Source of the DNA: Megalobrama amblycephala | Lineage: Eukaryota > Chordata > Actinopteri > Cypriniformes > Xenocyprididae | Length of the DNA: 64,000 bases | Assembly: GCF_018812025.1 (NCBI RefSeq) | Contig: NC_063045.1 | Location: 20,563,420 to 20,627,419 of the forward strand | Reading direction: 5' to 3' | In this document: in pieces, positions 45,721 to 58,636 of the stretch | How positions within the stretch are numbered: position 1 is the stretch's first letter | Layout of the letters: each line of letters starts with the position of its first letter | Notes under the pieces: model-generated | The model's input: the letters and a program-made list of their open reading frames with translations, nothing else | Databases searched by the model: none | Told to the model about the DNA's origin: nothing | Position numbers and translations under genes: made by a program

Positions 45721-47726
45721 AGCATTGATGTGTCTTATTCTGCTCTGTCATGTTTTAATTAAATGTGGCACTAATTATTATCTTTCACATCTTCCAAACG
45801 TTTTTCTTTGAATTAAACTGATCAACATGGTTGGATGGGTGTGAGCAGAAGATTGGTGATTGTGACAATAGAGGATCTCTCCTCTGTATGTAAACTTCAT
45901 CTCAATAATGAAATGTTTTCTTGTTCAGGCTCTCTGACACTGGACCTCCAGCCTGTGACCTGTAGTCAAGAGAGTATTTGTGCTGTGAAGGGGTCTCAGG
46001 TGACATTGAAGTGCTTTTACTCCTACATCAACATTAAAACTGTGTTCTGGTTCAGCCAAAAACAAAGTCCAAACTGGAGAAAAAACAGCGAACCTGAAGA
46101 TTTGACTTTAGACTCAGACTACTCAGGAAGAGTAAAGCCATTCATCAGTCATTACCAATCAGAGCTCATAATTTCAGACCTGAGAGAGAGAGACTCTGGA
46201 GAATATCAGCTCATGTTCATGAAGGATGGAGTTAAACGTTTCGGCTCAGTCGCTGTCAATCTAACAGTCACAGGTGAAACTGAGTCTAGATTCTGGTCAG
46301 TTCAGCTGTTTTCATTTGTCACGTGATGAAGTGTTTCTTAATTTTTACTTTAATTAAGACTTGCAGGTGAGGATGAATCCTGCATCTACAGACCCAAGAG
46401 ATCAGAGAGTGATGCTGACCTGTGATTCTTCCTGCACCTCTGGAGATTGGTATTATTATTACTGGATGAAGGATGGACAGTATTTCACACGTACAGTGTC
46501 TCGCAACATACATGTGTTACTGAACAGAGATCTTGGCAGCCTCTCCTGTGCTCTTGATCAAACACATCGTTTCTCTTCTCTGTGTGAGTGTCAGATAATA
46601 CACACAATAATGGGACTGTTTGTTCATCCATGTGTAAATTTAAACAAGTTTTAAAGTAAGTGTGAGTTTTACATGTTAATCTGTGTCTCTTTCAGGTATT
46701 TCTAAGGATCACTGCTGGGATGTGACTTACACCTCTAGAAGAGTCTGTGCTTTGATGGGATCAACAGTAGACATTTCCTGCACATACTCACATCCCTCTG
46801 GTTATACTGTAAATAAAACATTGTGGCATTACGTTCAGTCTGGTGACTTCAAGGATCTGCGTGAGGAGCGTCAGTTTGCTGGTCGTGTGGAGTATGTGGG
46901 GAACACACTGAGAATCAAAGAGCTCAAGATGAACGACTCTGGAGAATATCGATTCAGGATCATCACTGACACAACAGGAGGAAAATACTCTGGATCACCT
47001 GGAGTCATTCTTACTGTTACAGGTAACTGATCATGATGAATTTGATAAGATTTTAATGACACTGATGTCAGCAAACTGTTCACAGACAAAGACTGTGACT
47101 TCAATTTATAAAGTTTTATTTTCCATGTCAGTCAAAATCAATGTTAGGACCATCTTGAAGTAATACAGTTCTGGTTTCAGATACGATGGTGACAAGCAGC
47201 CCAGACATTATATCAGAGGGACAGGAAGTGATATTAAGCTGTTCAACTAAATGCACTCTGAACGACAAACACACTTACATCTGGTACAAGAACGGACGGC
47301 AGGTAACGGATGGATTCACTAAAGACAACAAGCTGTACCTGGACTCAGTCAGCGATGAAGAGCTTCAAGAGTATTCCTGTGCTGTAGGAGGTAACACATC
47401 TCTCATGATACATGTGCTTCAGTGTGAAATGATCACTGAATTCAGATGGTTTCTCTCATAGTCATGATTCACTTCTTTGTGTTGTGAAGATCCAGTGGAC
47501 AGCACAGCGTTCAGCCATTATACAGTCATTCTGCTGGTGTTTTTACCTCAGTTTCTCCTAATAGCAGCTCTGTGGATGTGGTGAGTAAATCATCCAGTGA
47601 AATTCACAATTGCATGATGAACAGTGAATATAATAAAATGGAATCAGATTATAAGAATGTGAATTATGATTCAACAGGTTTTTCATCAGAATTCGCCTAC
47701 TCTCAAAAACAAACAAAACAAATTGA
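45667..47726 (+). CDS. CD22/sialoadhesin-like receptor E (type II, short tail)
   Basis: Exons: leader 45667-45715 (MNSRLSPLILLLLHIP), D1 45929-46273, D2 46359-46583, D3 46696-47022, D4 47181-47390, TM 47490-47580, tail 47678-47726; 431 codons plus stop, with all phases intact. The leader donor is gtttga and the D2 acceptor is taattaag in place of taattcag, both weaker than in sister genes. D3 has the Siglec-like DSGEYRFRI. The stalk and TM run DPVDSTAFSHYTVILLVFL, uncharged, then a basic 16-residue tail (RIRLLSKTNKTN) without Tyr. Expected to sit in the plasma membrane of leukocytes as a ligand-binding, non-ITIM partner or decoy of gene C. It is the cleanest type II copy. Confidence 0.82.
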
Positions 47727-49240
47727 AGGTAGGAAGGAATTATGCTTAGGCTATATGTTTATGTATTTAATGTCTTTCTGTTTGTCTGTCTCAGACTCTG
47801 ATGTCCCACATCTGTTCATCTGCTGTCTGTCCATCAGAGCTGGTGGAGTGATGTCACTGTGAGATCATCACCTAGCAACAGTCAGAACTGTCAACATCAG
47901 TGATACAGTGATGTCATATACAGTGACTGTTCAGTCTGCATAATCAAACATCTTATGATTTCTTTATTCTTGTATTAGCACAGACTTTCATATTTTATAT
48001 TTCAATAGAAGAACTGTAACCACATGTAATGATGCCTGTTACTGTGGAAAACAATCTGTGATTAACTGTGAAGACAGTGCCACCTTCTGGTCATAAATAA
48101 ATATATAAATCTGCTTATAACTAGTTCATTTGGCCTAAAGTCATAGGTTTGTGAGCTGTAACGGTGGTTTACCCCAAAATTACATTATTCAGATTGGGCG
48201 CCAGACAGTTTAAATAAACTGACAAACAATTTTTTTTTTCTGATAACCCTTACAGAGAAAAAAAATTAAATAAAAAAAAAAAAAACATAACATAATTGGG
48301 TAAGTTATTCTAAAAAAGTAATTAAAGACCCCCTGTGGTGAAAATCAAGTTTTTAATGTTGTTTATATGTTTATGTAGTGTTTTCAATATGCTTTAAGAC
48401 AAACCATGTGCAAATTCATAAGTCACCGTTGCTGAGTATTTTATGTTTGAAACTGCAGCAAATCAAAGACAATCTAAAACCCGCGGTTTGAAATCGGTGT
48501 TGTTTGTGATGTCACAGACTACCTTATAACCAATCATTACAACGTGCCGGCAGACTTAGCATATCATTAACTATGACTGATGTGAAGCAGGAAAGTCTCT
48601 CGAGAGAGAAGCCAAGTTATCCCAGTATATTTTCTGCTGACATGAAAAATTGTGTAGATTTATCAATATAGCGAGTCTATTACGATGTTTTGATGAACTA
48701 TATGCCTTTCTCCACCGACATTCTGAGTTGTTCAAAGCGTTTGTAAGGATACTGATTGTTAGAAGGCAGCTGTCTGACTCTGTCTGAGATGAAGAACAGG
48801 AACGGTGTGTGTAACATTAGCAACACATTATTAGCTGTTTGATAACGTAGTAGGCAAAAGGCTAATCATATTAATTCATATTAATTAATGACAGAACTGT
48901 CACAAGGGCTGTGCCAAGTGTGCGAGCGCTTAGGGGCTCGCGCCAAAGTTCATGTTTTTGTCCTTCGAAATATTTTAATACTATACAGTATCCTATTTAA
49001 AGGGATAGTTCACCCAAAAATGAAAATGTGATGTTTATCTGCTTACCCCCAGGGCATCCAAGATGTAGGTAACTTTGTTTCTTCAGTACACTGTAAAAAA
49101 TGTACTGCTGAATTTACAGGAATTTACTGGCAAAAAAGTTGCCAATAAAATCCTGTAAAATAGTTGTTTATTGCTGTAAAATGGATTACAGTATAATACT
49201 GTAAATCAATTTACAGTATATTGTTGTTTGTGGAATACAG

Positions 49241-49303
<63 letters not shown>

Positions 49304-50460
49304 GGATTATATAATTGAACTTGTAGTAAAATGATAAAGTAAATTATGGACAGTGGTTCCACACAACCAACTTAGTTTTTATTAACATTAAAGGTTTTAT
49401 TTTAAAATAAAATAAGTAAAAATCAAAATAAAATAAATTGTTTTCATATACATTGATTTTTACAATTAATTCTTCTTGTTTAATTGTATGATTTACATAC
49501 CTTTTGTGATGTTCTGTGTTGGCAACCTAGATGTGATACTGGATTCATCTTAAATTGCCTTACCCAATAACATTGTAAATTGATCATGACTCCATTGGTA
49601 GCAATGCTTTTGGGACATACAACCCTGAGCACAACCATAATGATTACTTTTTTTCATTACTTTTTTTTTTTACTACCATTATGATTACTTTTTTAGTAAT
49701 TTGAAAATTTGCTAGCAGGTCCTCAACACAAGCACAAGTGCAACACTTCACCACAATGGTAACCCCAAAACTATTAATTAACAGAAACTTTTGAATACCA
49801 ACATAATAGAACAGTAAACATTAAAAAGTCTTTCCATTTTCTCATCTTCCTAAAAACTGCTTAAAATAACACTTTATTTCAACATTTACACTCATAGTTC
49901 AGCTCCTTTGCAAAGCATGATGGGAAGTGAAAATCCTGTTTGATTGAGTCCTGGTTGGGTTTATTTGATTTAAACTTGTTATTTTAATATGAAAAACTCA
50001 AATTAAGTCAAAACGTAATTGTTTCAATTTAATTTAACATGAAGCAATTTAATTTGAATCAGAAACCTAATACAATGGTGCTGAATAAAAATAAGTTGTT
50101 TAAATAAAGTGAACAGCATCAAAAAAAATTTTTTTTTTCAGTGCACAGTATTTTTTTGTAATTGCACTGAATTACAGTATTTACCTGGCAACTAAAGCTG
50201 CCAATAAAATCCTGTAAAATAGTTAATTGCTGTAAATAATCAATTTACAGTATATTGTTGGTTGTGGAATACAGCATTTTGTTGTTATTTTTTTTTTTAC
50301 AGAATTATAAAATTGAACTTGTAGTATTACAGTATTTTTTTTGTAATTGTACTGAATTACAGTATTTACCTGGCAACTAACCCAGCATGGTGGGGTCCAG
50401 ATGGACGTCACCTGGGCTGTCTAAACACTGCATTCTGGGTAATATTTGTCATCTTCGAGA
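47727..50460. repeat. 3' flank of E and dense interspersed repeats
   Basis: Matches the D flank up to about 48310. The following parts look like ends of common cyprinid DNA elements: gaccccctgtggtgaaaatc (48328) and aaagggatagttcacccaaa (49000). An (AT)n/poly-T tract at about 49238-49302 and tactgtaaa-type repeats to 50400 follow. No gene. Confidence 0.55.
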
Positions 50461-50589
50461 AAGAAGCCTACAGGAATATACTGTGAGTTAACATCGCTCA
50501 AAGTCGACACTCAGAGGCTGTGTTCCAAATCACACCCTATACCCTCATTCATTATTCCCTACATTAGTTCACTAATATAGTACACTTGA

Positions 50590-51083
50590 CAGAGTGAATG
50601 AAAAGAAGTGAGTGAATTCAGACACTGATGAACACCTGATTAGCAGAATCACTGAAGGACAGAGAAACAAGACCAGAAAAATGACACGAGCAGAAACACA
50701 AGAACTACAACTGACTTCAGTTCACAAACCAGTTTGACATTATTTTTTTCATAAATGTTCAGAAGTTCTTGTTGAGAATTAACAGATTTGAATGTTGATG
50801 TTTTATTGAAAATAAAAATGTATTGAAGTTTGCAGTCACCATCGTGGTGACCAGTGTCTGCTTTAGTTGGGCTCTTGACTCTTTAGCATTATCTTTCTCT
50901 AGCTGCTATAACTGAGTGTTTATGAAACACATTTATTATGGCAGGATAAAGACAACATGAAGCTGATCAGGTGTTTGGTTGTTGTGGTAATGCTATAATC
51001 ATGTTGGATTTGTTTAAGCTGTGCTATTAAATTGTGCAATATCTGTGATTCAACAGCTTAAGAACCAGCAATGTTTCAGATAT

Positions 51084-51128
<45 letters not shown>

Positions 51129-51990
51129 TCCTTATAATGCATAAAATATTTTGAGTTCCTGCATAACTTGCACAGCAGAGACATCAACAATCAGAATATG
51201 AATCTCAACAATGGTGACATCCAAAAGTTTAATGTTGCAATGCATGCTGGATGCCAGCATAGTACAAAACTCCCAGCATGCACTGCAGAATGAATAAATT
51301 CTGCAGCTTTATTGCCACCATTGTTGAGATTGATGTGCTGATTTTTGATATCTGTGTGTGTCTAAATAACATTGCAGCTGTTTTTAGTGCATGGTATTTA
51401 AAAATAAATGCTTTTTAGCTGATTGTTGTTAGAACTCTTGCTTTAGTTTCACAGTGGCAATAATAAAAAAAATATTAGTCTGTTTCTAATGTAACAATGG
51501 ATAAAACGGCATGAATTCAGTGAATCAAGAGACTAAGTGATAGCTATGTCTTCACCAACACATAACTATCAGCACTCAACCTTTTTTTTTTCTCTATATT
51601 TGTTTTTACCTTAAATATATGAATAGTTAAAGCAGCCAGACAAAAAAAACAAAAAAAAAAACAACGTATTGAAAGGTCAAGGGTAAAGAGCTCAACTAAA
51701 GCAAATGCTGATCTCCTCAATGGTAACATCAACCCAAACATTTTCACCAAAATATCAACATCTAAACTTCTGTTAATTCTCAATCAGATTTCTTTTGTAG
51801 AAATAAAGTTAAACTGGTCAGTAATAAGTGTAATAATGTGTAATGGCTGGAAGACAGTTGTAGTTTCTGCGCATATTTATTCTGTTCTTGTACCTCTTTT
51901 CAGAGGTTCTGCTTGTTAACAGCAGGTGTCCATCATTAATGCTCAATCATCACTTAAATATTAACTTAATTATCTCACTGCAACACAGCG
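50590..51990. repeat. Long-hairpin repeat element, copy 1
   Basis: Outer parts (acacctgattagcagaatca near 50630 and its imperfect complement near 51905-51935) and inner parts (caacaatggtgacatccaaa near 51208 against its complement near 51310) are inverted around a centre near 51265. An (AT)n tract lies at 51091-51124. Noncoding. Confidence 0.65.
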
Positions 51991-52572
51991 TCAATGTTAC
52001 TTTTACTCTGTAGTATGGACACTAGAGGATGTTTCTGTGGGGTTGAAAGGGTTAAAGGTGTAAGATAAGAAGACACACCCACAAAATGCATTTTAACAGC
52101 TACAAACTGTTAGTTAAAAAACAGTTATACACTGGCAAAATTATTGCCAGTTTTATACTGGCAACACTGTTGCCAGTAGTTTACTGTAAAATTGAGTTTT
52201 GAGGGTCACCATTGTGCTGAAGAGTAGAGCCTGTGCTTAGGTTCAGGAGAAGATCAAAAGACATTGATGATGAGGTAACATGAGTTTTAATTTAGTACAT
52301 GGTATCTTTACGGTAACATACTGTAGGTTACAGTAAATAACTGGCAACAGTGTTGCCAGTATTTTATTGTAAAAAAAAGCCTGGCAAGGTCTAACAGTGT
52401 ACCAAAACAAGTATGATACCAAGACTCCTTTTAGTCTCACATTTCTGCTTTTTTTTTTTTTTTTTTCTCTCCCTGTTATACATGCTGTCAAACACAAATG
52501 GCAGCATTCTATCTGAAACATATAAACTGTTTTAATCTTTAATCTTTAATCCATCTTGCCGGGTGTTAAAAA
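51991..52572. other. Repeat fragments, no gene
   Basis: Contains ttactggcaacactgttgcc-type words related to the 49100-50400 repeats. No exon recognised. Confidence 0.4.
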
Positions 52573-53845
52573 CTAGCACTGAAGCAGTGTTGAAGTTAAT
52601 GAGATAATTGATTGATGATTGAGTGATGATTGACAATTAGTGGTGACACCTGATGTTAATAAGCAGAATCACTGAAGAAACAACAAGAGAAAAAGAGAGA
52701 GAGACACATCTACAACTGACTTCCAGCTATTAAACATTATTACATTTATTATTAACCAGTCATACATCAACAAAAGTTCTTACTGAGAATTAACAGATGT
52801 TTAGATGTTAATGTTTTAATGAAAGTTTAGTTTGAAGTCACCATAATGGTGAAAAGCATTTCCTTTAGTTGGGCTCTTGACTCTATTTATTTTTAACTTA
52901 TCTCTGGCTGTTCCAACTTTGTGTTTGTAGAGCACATTTGTTATGGCCAGAGAAACTATGATCTGAGCTGTGTTTCCTAAAAGTGTTATGAGCCAAAGTT
53001 GATCAATTTAGGTTTACAATGCTTTGGGAAGCACAGGCATAATGGTTTTGTTTTGATGATGACATTCTCTTTGTGAAATGGTCAGATTCATTGGTGACAT
53101 CCAGTATTGACGGGTCATATAGATGTTATATTTCTTTCTAGTAAATCTGTTACCACTTAAAAATCCAGAAGATCTTTTATAATCTGAAGGGTTTTTTTTT
53201 TTTAAACACACACAGACATCAAGAATCAGCATATGACCCTCAACAATGGTGACAATCAAACAAAGTGCTTCATGTTGCAGTGCATGATGGGAGCCACCAA
53301 TCAAAACTCATCCATGGCTCCCATCATGCATTGCATTCTTGAGAACCATATGCTGACTCTTGATGTCTGTGTGTGTTTAAACACTGAAGCTTCAGTTCAT
53401 AATGTATTACTCTTAAAAAAAAAAAAAGTCATCCTGCTGTTGGATCTCAAAATCACAGGACTACAATCACTAATACTAAAGCTATACTTCAAGCATACGG
53501 TCAGATATTTAGACTCTAATAGAAACCAGATCAACATGATGACAATAACATCATTTTTTTTTCTGACCATTATAAATGTGCTTTACAAACATAAAGTTGA
53601 AGCAATCAAATAAAAAATTAATAACAAAAAGCAAAGAGTCAAAAGCCCAACTAAAGCAAACGCTGACCTCTTTCATGGTGACTTGAAATGAAACATTCCA
53701 TAAAACATTAATTAACACATTTTTTCTCTTGTTCCTTCAGTGATTCTGCTTATTAACATCAGGTGTCACCACTAATTGTCAATCATCACTCAATCATCAA
53801 TCAATTATCTCATTAACTTTAACACTGCTTCAGTGTTACTTTTAA
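52573..53845. repeat. Long-hairpin repeat element, copy 2
   Basis: About 120 bp at 52573-52695 (gaagcagtgttgaagttaat onward) is nearly the exact complement of 53722-53845. Inner parts with agttgggctcttgactct and its complement also pair, down to a hairpin near 53290-53320. No ORF of note. Confidence 0.82.
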
Positions 53846-54084
53846 GATGGACTCATGTACACTTTGGGTGTTAATTTAATTTAACTGGCTGTTTTAACTG
53901 CTTATCAAGACATGCTAGTTATAGCAATAAATGCAAGAGAAATTCTGACGCTGGTGGTTCAATCATCATGTAGTGTCCTGATTCATTGATTATCACTAAA
54001 GCCTCAAACTGTGAATGTTTAACTGTTAGCTTTATTAATTTTTTTTATATTTAATTCTTTATACAGACAAGAGTTTTGAGTAAG

Positions 54085-57000
54085 GTTCCCTTTCGAAAGG
54101 GAACTTCTACTCTGCGCTGACTGTGAGCGTTTTCCTATGAAAACGCTCCGTTCTCGTTTGGCCCTCTTCTCGAGGGGAGAGGTGCCACCACCGCTGCCTG
54201 GTGGTTCCGGCCCCGCTCGTGCTGAGGCTCAGCGGCGATTGAAATCATGGGGCTCGCAGGTGGAGCTCCCTGAAGAATTTGAGAGGGGTGTCAATCTTTC
54301 TCAAGCTGAAGCGACTGACGAGGACGCACTTCTGGCGGATGACGACGATGTTTTATCTTTAACATCCTCGGACCCAGGAGCGAGTGCTCTCTTGGTCCAA
54401 AGCCCCGGAGAGCAGAAGATGGCCGAGGTGGGAGAAGCGGGCAGGCCCGCGGCTCCCGCTTGGCCTCCCTGCGCGGCGTTTTTTGGAGTTGCTGGAGGTT
54501 ATGGAACGCGCCTTGAGCAGACTGCAGCTGCTCTGGGAGCGCGTGAGGAGGGAACCCGCTCGCAGCAGGTTAGACGATCATTTTTCTCTCTACCCATGGC
54601 CCGGCAACTCCGGCGAGGGCCCTGCCATCCAAAGCGTTGAAGGTGACATTACGTTTGAATGCAGGTCAGGCTGGTGCGGCGTTGCACACTATGACGGTGC
54701 TTCTGGCGTACCAGGCTGATCTGCTTACGGATCTTGATCAGGGAGGTGAAGACCCACTCCGCGGCATTTAGATCTTGCATCCCGCTCAGATCCAGCTCTA
54801 GGCCCAGACAGCCGGGAGATCCCGGGCCGTCTCGAGCCGAGGCTCAGAGGCAGGCCCAGAGGGAAAGTGTCGCCGCTCGTGCGCCTCCTACTCCTCGGAG
54901 TAAGTCGCAGAGACGGCGAGATGCTAGAAGGAAGAAGCAAGATCTGAGGGAGGTGATCGAGGAGCGGCGCCAGCAGCGCCGGTAATCGATCTCCGCTCTC
55001 GCGAGGGCTTTTTCTCGCCCTCGCTCTTCCTTCGCCTCCCGGTAGTGTTTGTGACATCTATATGCTGTGGGCTTTACAGTCGGGCTGATGTTGTGGGCCT
55101 ATGATGAATATATTCCTGACAGCCCACTGTCTGGCTTGATAGTGAAAGTGCTTTTGGGCTTATGGGACTTTGGATTTTCCCCTCCGTGTGACGAATCGGG
55201 GAGGAATCTGCGTTCTACGAGCCGCAGGAGGTAAGCCAGGTCCATTTTTCATTCTCAATATAGACCTTGCTTTTCCTGTATAGCTTCCCGTACATATAGT
55301 TGTCATCTGTTCATGTTTTTAAGGGGTTATTTGGGCAAATAACTGTATGTTAGGCTGACTGTTACAGACAGGCCCTTTATGGCCGCTTTGTTGTTTAGCG
55401 TTGGTGTAGTTTCTCGGCTGATACTGTGTATAGCTAGAACTAGCTTTCGCTATTGTCAGTTATGTGTTGGCCGGTTTTTCGGCCACCTAATGCTGTCGCT
55501 CGCGCTGCTTTCTCCGTGTGTTTGGGAATTTGTAGCCCATATTTCCCCTTCATATGTTTATGCAGGCGTGTTATGTGAGCGTGCTTGTGCTGCCACAGGT
55601 TACACCTGTTTTTTTATGATAGCAGGCTTTATCCGGCCTCTATATATGAATACGGTGTTGTTGTTGTACTCCCCGGTTTGGGTTTGTGTTTCACTGAGTG
55701 CATCACCTGTTGGATCGCACACTCAGGATGAGTGTAGGGAATTTTGTTCACCCGACCTCTCCCGGTCGTTTGCACCACAGCATCTGGGGTTCGTTGCTGT
55801 TTGACTGTTGGCTATTTGTTTTTAGCCTCTCTGTATGCAGCTTGTTTGGATACAGTGCTGTTGGTCTACGATGCTGGTTACGCTCACGCTGTTTAGCATG
55901 ATTTACATTGCCTGCTGGAATGTGTATGCCTAGGCTCAGGTTGTGTAGCTAGTTCCCTTAAATTTGTCATTTTAGGTTATACTGGCCCTTCCTTGTAGCT
56001 AGGGCCCTGTCATGACCACGGGCCGGTGCCACATGGTTCTTTAAGCAGCAGGCCTCTCCAGGCTTCTCTTATAGCTTCCTGTTGGCCCAGCTACGCTGGT
56101 CGTGTACGGGCATCATTCCATGATTGAATAAATTCACTAGCTATCGCCGCACACTTTTAAGGTTACAGGCCGCTTTCAGGCCTTCCTTTGCTAACATGTC
56201 GGAGTTTAGCTTGATACTCCTCTCGTTGAGAGTAAAAGATGTTTTTACTGAGTAAAACTAGACTTTACTCTAGTCGAGCTAAAATATTTTCCCTGTCTAA
56301 TTAACGGGTTCTATTTTTGCTCCTAGAACTTTAGTGGCCGCTGGCTGATGTTGCGTGTGACGGGTAGGCCGTAAAGGCCTCCTGTGGAGCGTGGTGACCT
56401 TCGACAGCAAAAGGGATGGTTTCGCCAGCTAGCCGGGTCTCGGGTTGACTATGACCTCCTGTGTAGTCGGTCTGTTCAGCCTGAACCCTGATAACACTGC
56501 CACGAGCTGATGCCACGTGCCTGCTGGGATTATAGGCCCATGGAGCCTTTCCTTAGCGCATGATGGCGTATGTTGTACTCCTCTTGCTTAAAGAGTAGAA
56601 AGGTACTTCACCGAGTGCACTGCTCGTTGGTTTGTGTTGGACGGGCTGTCTCGTGGGCACTTGCAGCTGTTATGTCTTGGTGTTTGCTTCACCTTGATAT
56701 GCAATAGGGTGTGGCCCTACAGGCCATCCTGGGCTACCGCCATCTGCATTCAGTTCTCTGGTGAACTCTGGTTATGTTGCAGGCCCTTTTCCCGGCCTCC
56801 ATGACTATGTGCCCGCTTTACGGTTTGTCTGTTAGGTTGAGCTTTGTACTTCCCTTCGGGGTTAACTGCGTAATTGTGCTTAGCTCCCTAAGCTGGTTTG
56901 GTTGTAGACTTCTATGAAGTCTCCCGTTAGACCGGCCCCCAGGCTGGTTTGTGCTCCCCTGGGTCAGGGGTCTTTAGCGCACAGCCTCCTCAGCACCTTG

Positions 57001-57530
57001 TTAACGGCTGAGTAGATTCTTGGATGAGTGGTTGTACTCCCCTCATACGAGGGACCATAGCGTTTAGCTGAGTTCCACTCTCCAGGATGCCCATCTCTGC
57101 GTGTGGGTTTGAGTTGCTTACTGTCTTTCGCAGTCGCTCTTTCCTGCTCTCCTCTTTGGAATTTGCGCTTGGAGATTCTGTATATCAGACAAGGTTGGCT
57201 AGGCCAGATTTAGCTTCGCTGGATCTGGTTAGGCCTCCTTGGTGGCAGCGGGATGGATTTTCCCCCCGAGTGACTGGCCGAGGTTCCTTGGCCACATTCC
57301 CTTAAAGGGACCACCCCCTCTCGGGATGTTGGTTCCAGATGCTCGAGCAGCCTTGGTAGGCTTTTTTCGGAAGGCCTCTTTTAGGCTCAGCTTGGGCTGT
57401 TGGCCATAGGGAATGCTGTCACTGACAGCCTTGGAGTTCTGCCCCCGGTTTTTCCCTGGAACTGCCGGATGTGTGTCCAGACATTTGAAGGATGTTCCCC
57501 TAGCGCAGTGTCTCATACATAACCTGAGGT
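54085..57530 (+). mobile_element. Degenerate DIRS-like retroelement region
   Basis: Starts with the 20-nt palindrome gttccctttcgaaagggaac (54085-54104), a word I associate with fish DIRS1 termini. A broken gag-like region and about 2.5 kb of GC-richer noncoding DNA follow. No RT, methyltransferase or tyrosine recombinase motif was found, so it is either internally deleted or non-autonomous. Confidence 0.55.
54137..54985 (+). pseudogene. DIRS1-like gag remnant, frameshifted
   Basis: Three frames carry successive pieces of one protein. They are an N-terminal part rich in Asp and Ser (SWGSQVELPEEFERGV), then VMERALSRLQLLWERV with SRLDDHF, then AYQADLLTDLDQG and an Arg-rich end. The short motifs SRLDD and AYQADLL are what I know from DIRS1-type gag in fish. 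Coding ability is lost through at least two frame changes. High GC compared with its surroundings fits a transferred or retroposed origin. Confidence 0.6.
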
Positions 57531-57539
57531 GTTTTTTTT

Positions 57540-57850
57540 TTTTTTTCTATCTTTAACACAGACATCATGAATCAGCGTACGATCCTCAAAGATGGTGACA
57601 CTAAACAAAAATCTTTTTTGTGGCTTTATTAGCTTGTTTTGTGATGTTCAGAGTGTGTTTATCTGATAATTTTGTCACCATTGTTGAGGATCATACGCAG
57701 AATCTTGATGTCTGTGTGAATCTACATGATGCTGTCTGAGTAATTTCTGCCCAATAATGAAACTTCATGATGACTTTTATGTTAATTAGTTTGAGCAGAT
57801 ATTTTTATTAATTGACTTTTTTGACAAGGGCAGCAGGGATGTTCCCTAAA
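57540..57850. repeat. Hairpin repeat fragment, copy 3
   Basis: acagacatcatgaatcagcg (57560) with gatggtgaca and the complementary ttgtcaccattgttgagg and cagaatcttgatgtctgtgt near 57672-57717 form the same hairpin core as at 53215-53370. Confidence 0.65.
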
Positions 57851-58410
57851 AAAATAAAAATAAAATATGGTTTCCTAAATGTTCAGAGAACCTTCTGAAA
57901 GGTTCTCTGAAGGTCCGTCAAATAACGTTCCCAAAATCTTAAAAGAACTCCATATCGTGACTGTCTCTGAACGTTCTGGGAACATTATTAGACAACGTCC
58001 TTAACACCGGTGGGGATGTTTTGAGAATGTTCTGGGAACGTAAAATTTCTAGCGGGGCAGGGTGTTTTGAACGTTCAGAAAATAACGTTTTCATAACGTT
58101 TCCAAAATGATAGAATGGAATGTTCCTCTAACGTTCACATAAACCAAGAAAAAACGTTCTTAATACATAAAAAACAGATAATTTGAACATTCCGAAAATA
58201 TTACAAAATAACGTTTTCATAACATTTCCAAAATGATAGAATGGAATGTTCCTCTAACGTTAGCATAAACCAAGAAAAAACATTCTTGATACATTAAAAA
58301 AACTGGACGTTTTGAACGTTTAAAAAACATTCCGGAATAACGTTTTCATAACTTAAAGAGAATGTTAACAAAACGTTCTAACAACTCCTTTTTGTTAGCT
58401 GGGGAAGAAT
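57850..58410. repeat. aacgtt-rich tandem repeat, about 126-bp period
   Basis: The word ccaaaatgatagaatggaat recurs at about 58102 and 58228, with the flanking gttcctctaacgtt and ataaaccaagaaaaaa also repeated, giving at least two units. Related sequence lies on the opposite strand at 26290-26540. Confidence 0.75.
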
Positions 58411-58604
58411 CGTTGATAAAGACGGTGTTTTCAAGTTATTCTTCCAATCTAGAGACACATTATTTGCTGTTTGCTGATCTGAGCACAGATATCATAGTGC
58501 CTAGTTAACGAGAAAGTAGCAAGTTTGACTACTACAAGTGAGGAGTCTGTGGCCCGTCTGCAGAAAGCGCGCAGCTGCGCACCGGAGGAAGATTACAGGC
58601 CTGC

Positions 58605-58607
<3 letters not shown>

Positions 58608-58636
<29 letters not shown>
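58608..58636. repeat. (TG)n microsatellite
   Basis: About 29 bases of TG repeats. Confidence 0.9.

Noticed and set aside
47572..47862. 96-codon frame after the TM of gene E that could be a tyrosine-containing tail
   Set aside because: It starts within the TM exon in another frame, reads through the donor tggatgtg|gtgagt, and is closed by stops at the same place in B and D. No splice choice I could find enters this frame from the TM.
55379..55804. 141-codon frame with hydrophobic stretches
   Set aside because: It lies in the DIRS-like noncoding body; composition and lack of homology or motif suggest chance.
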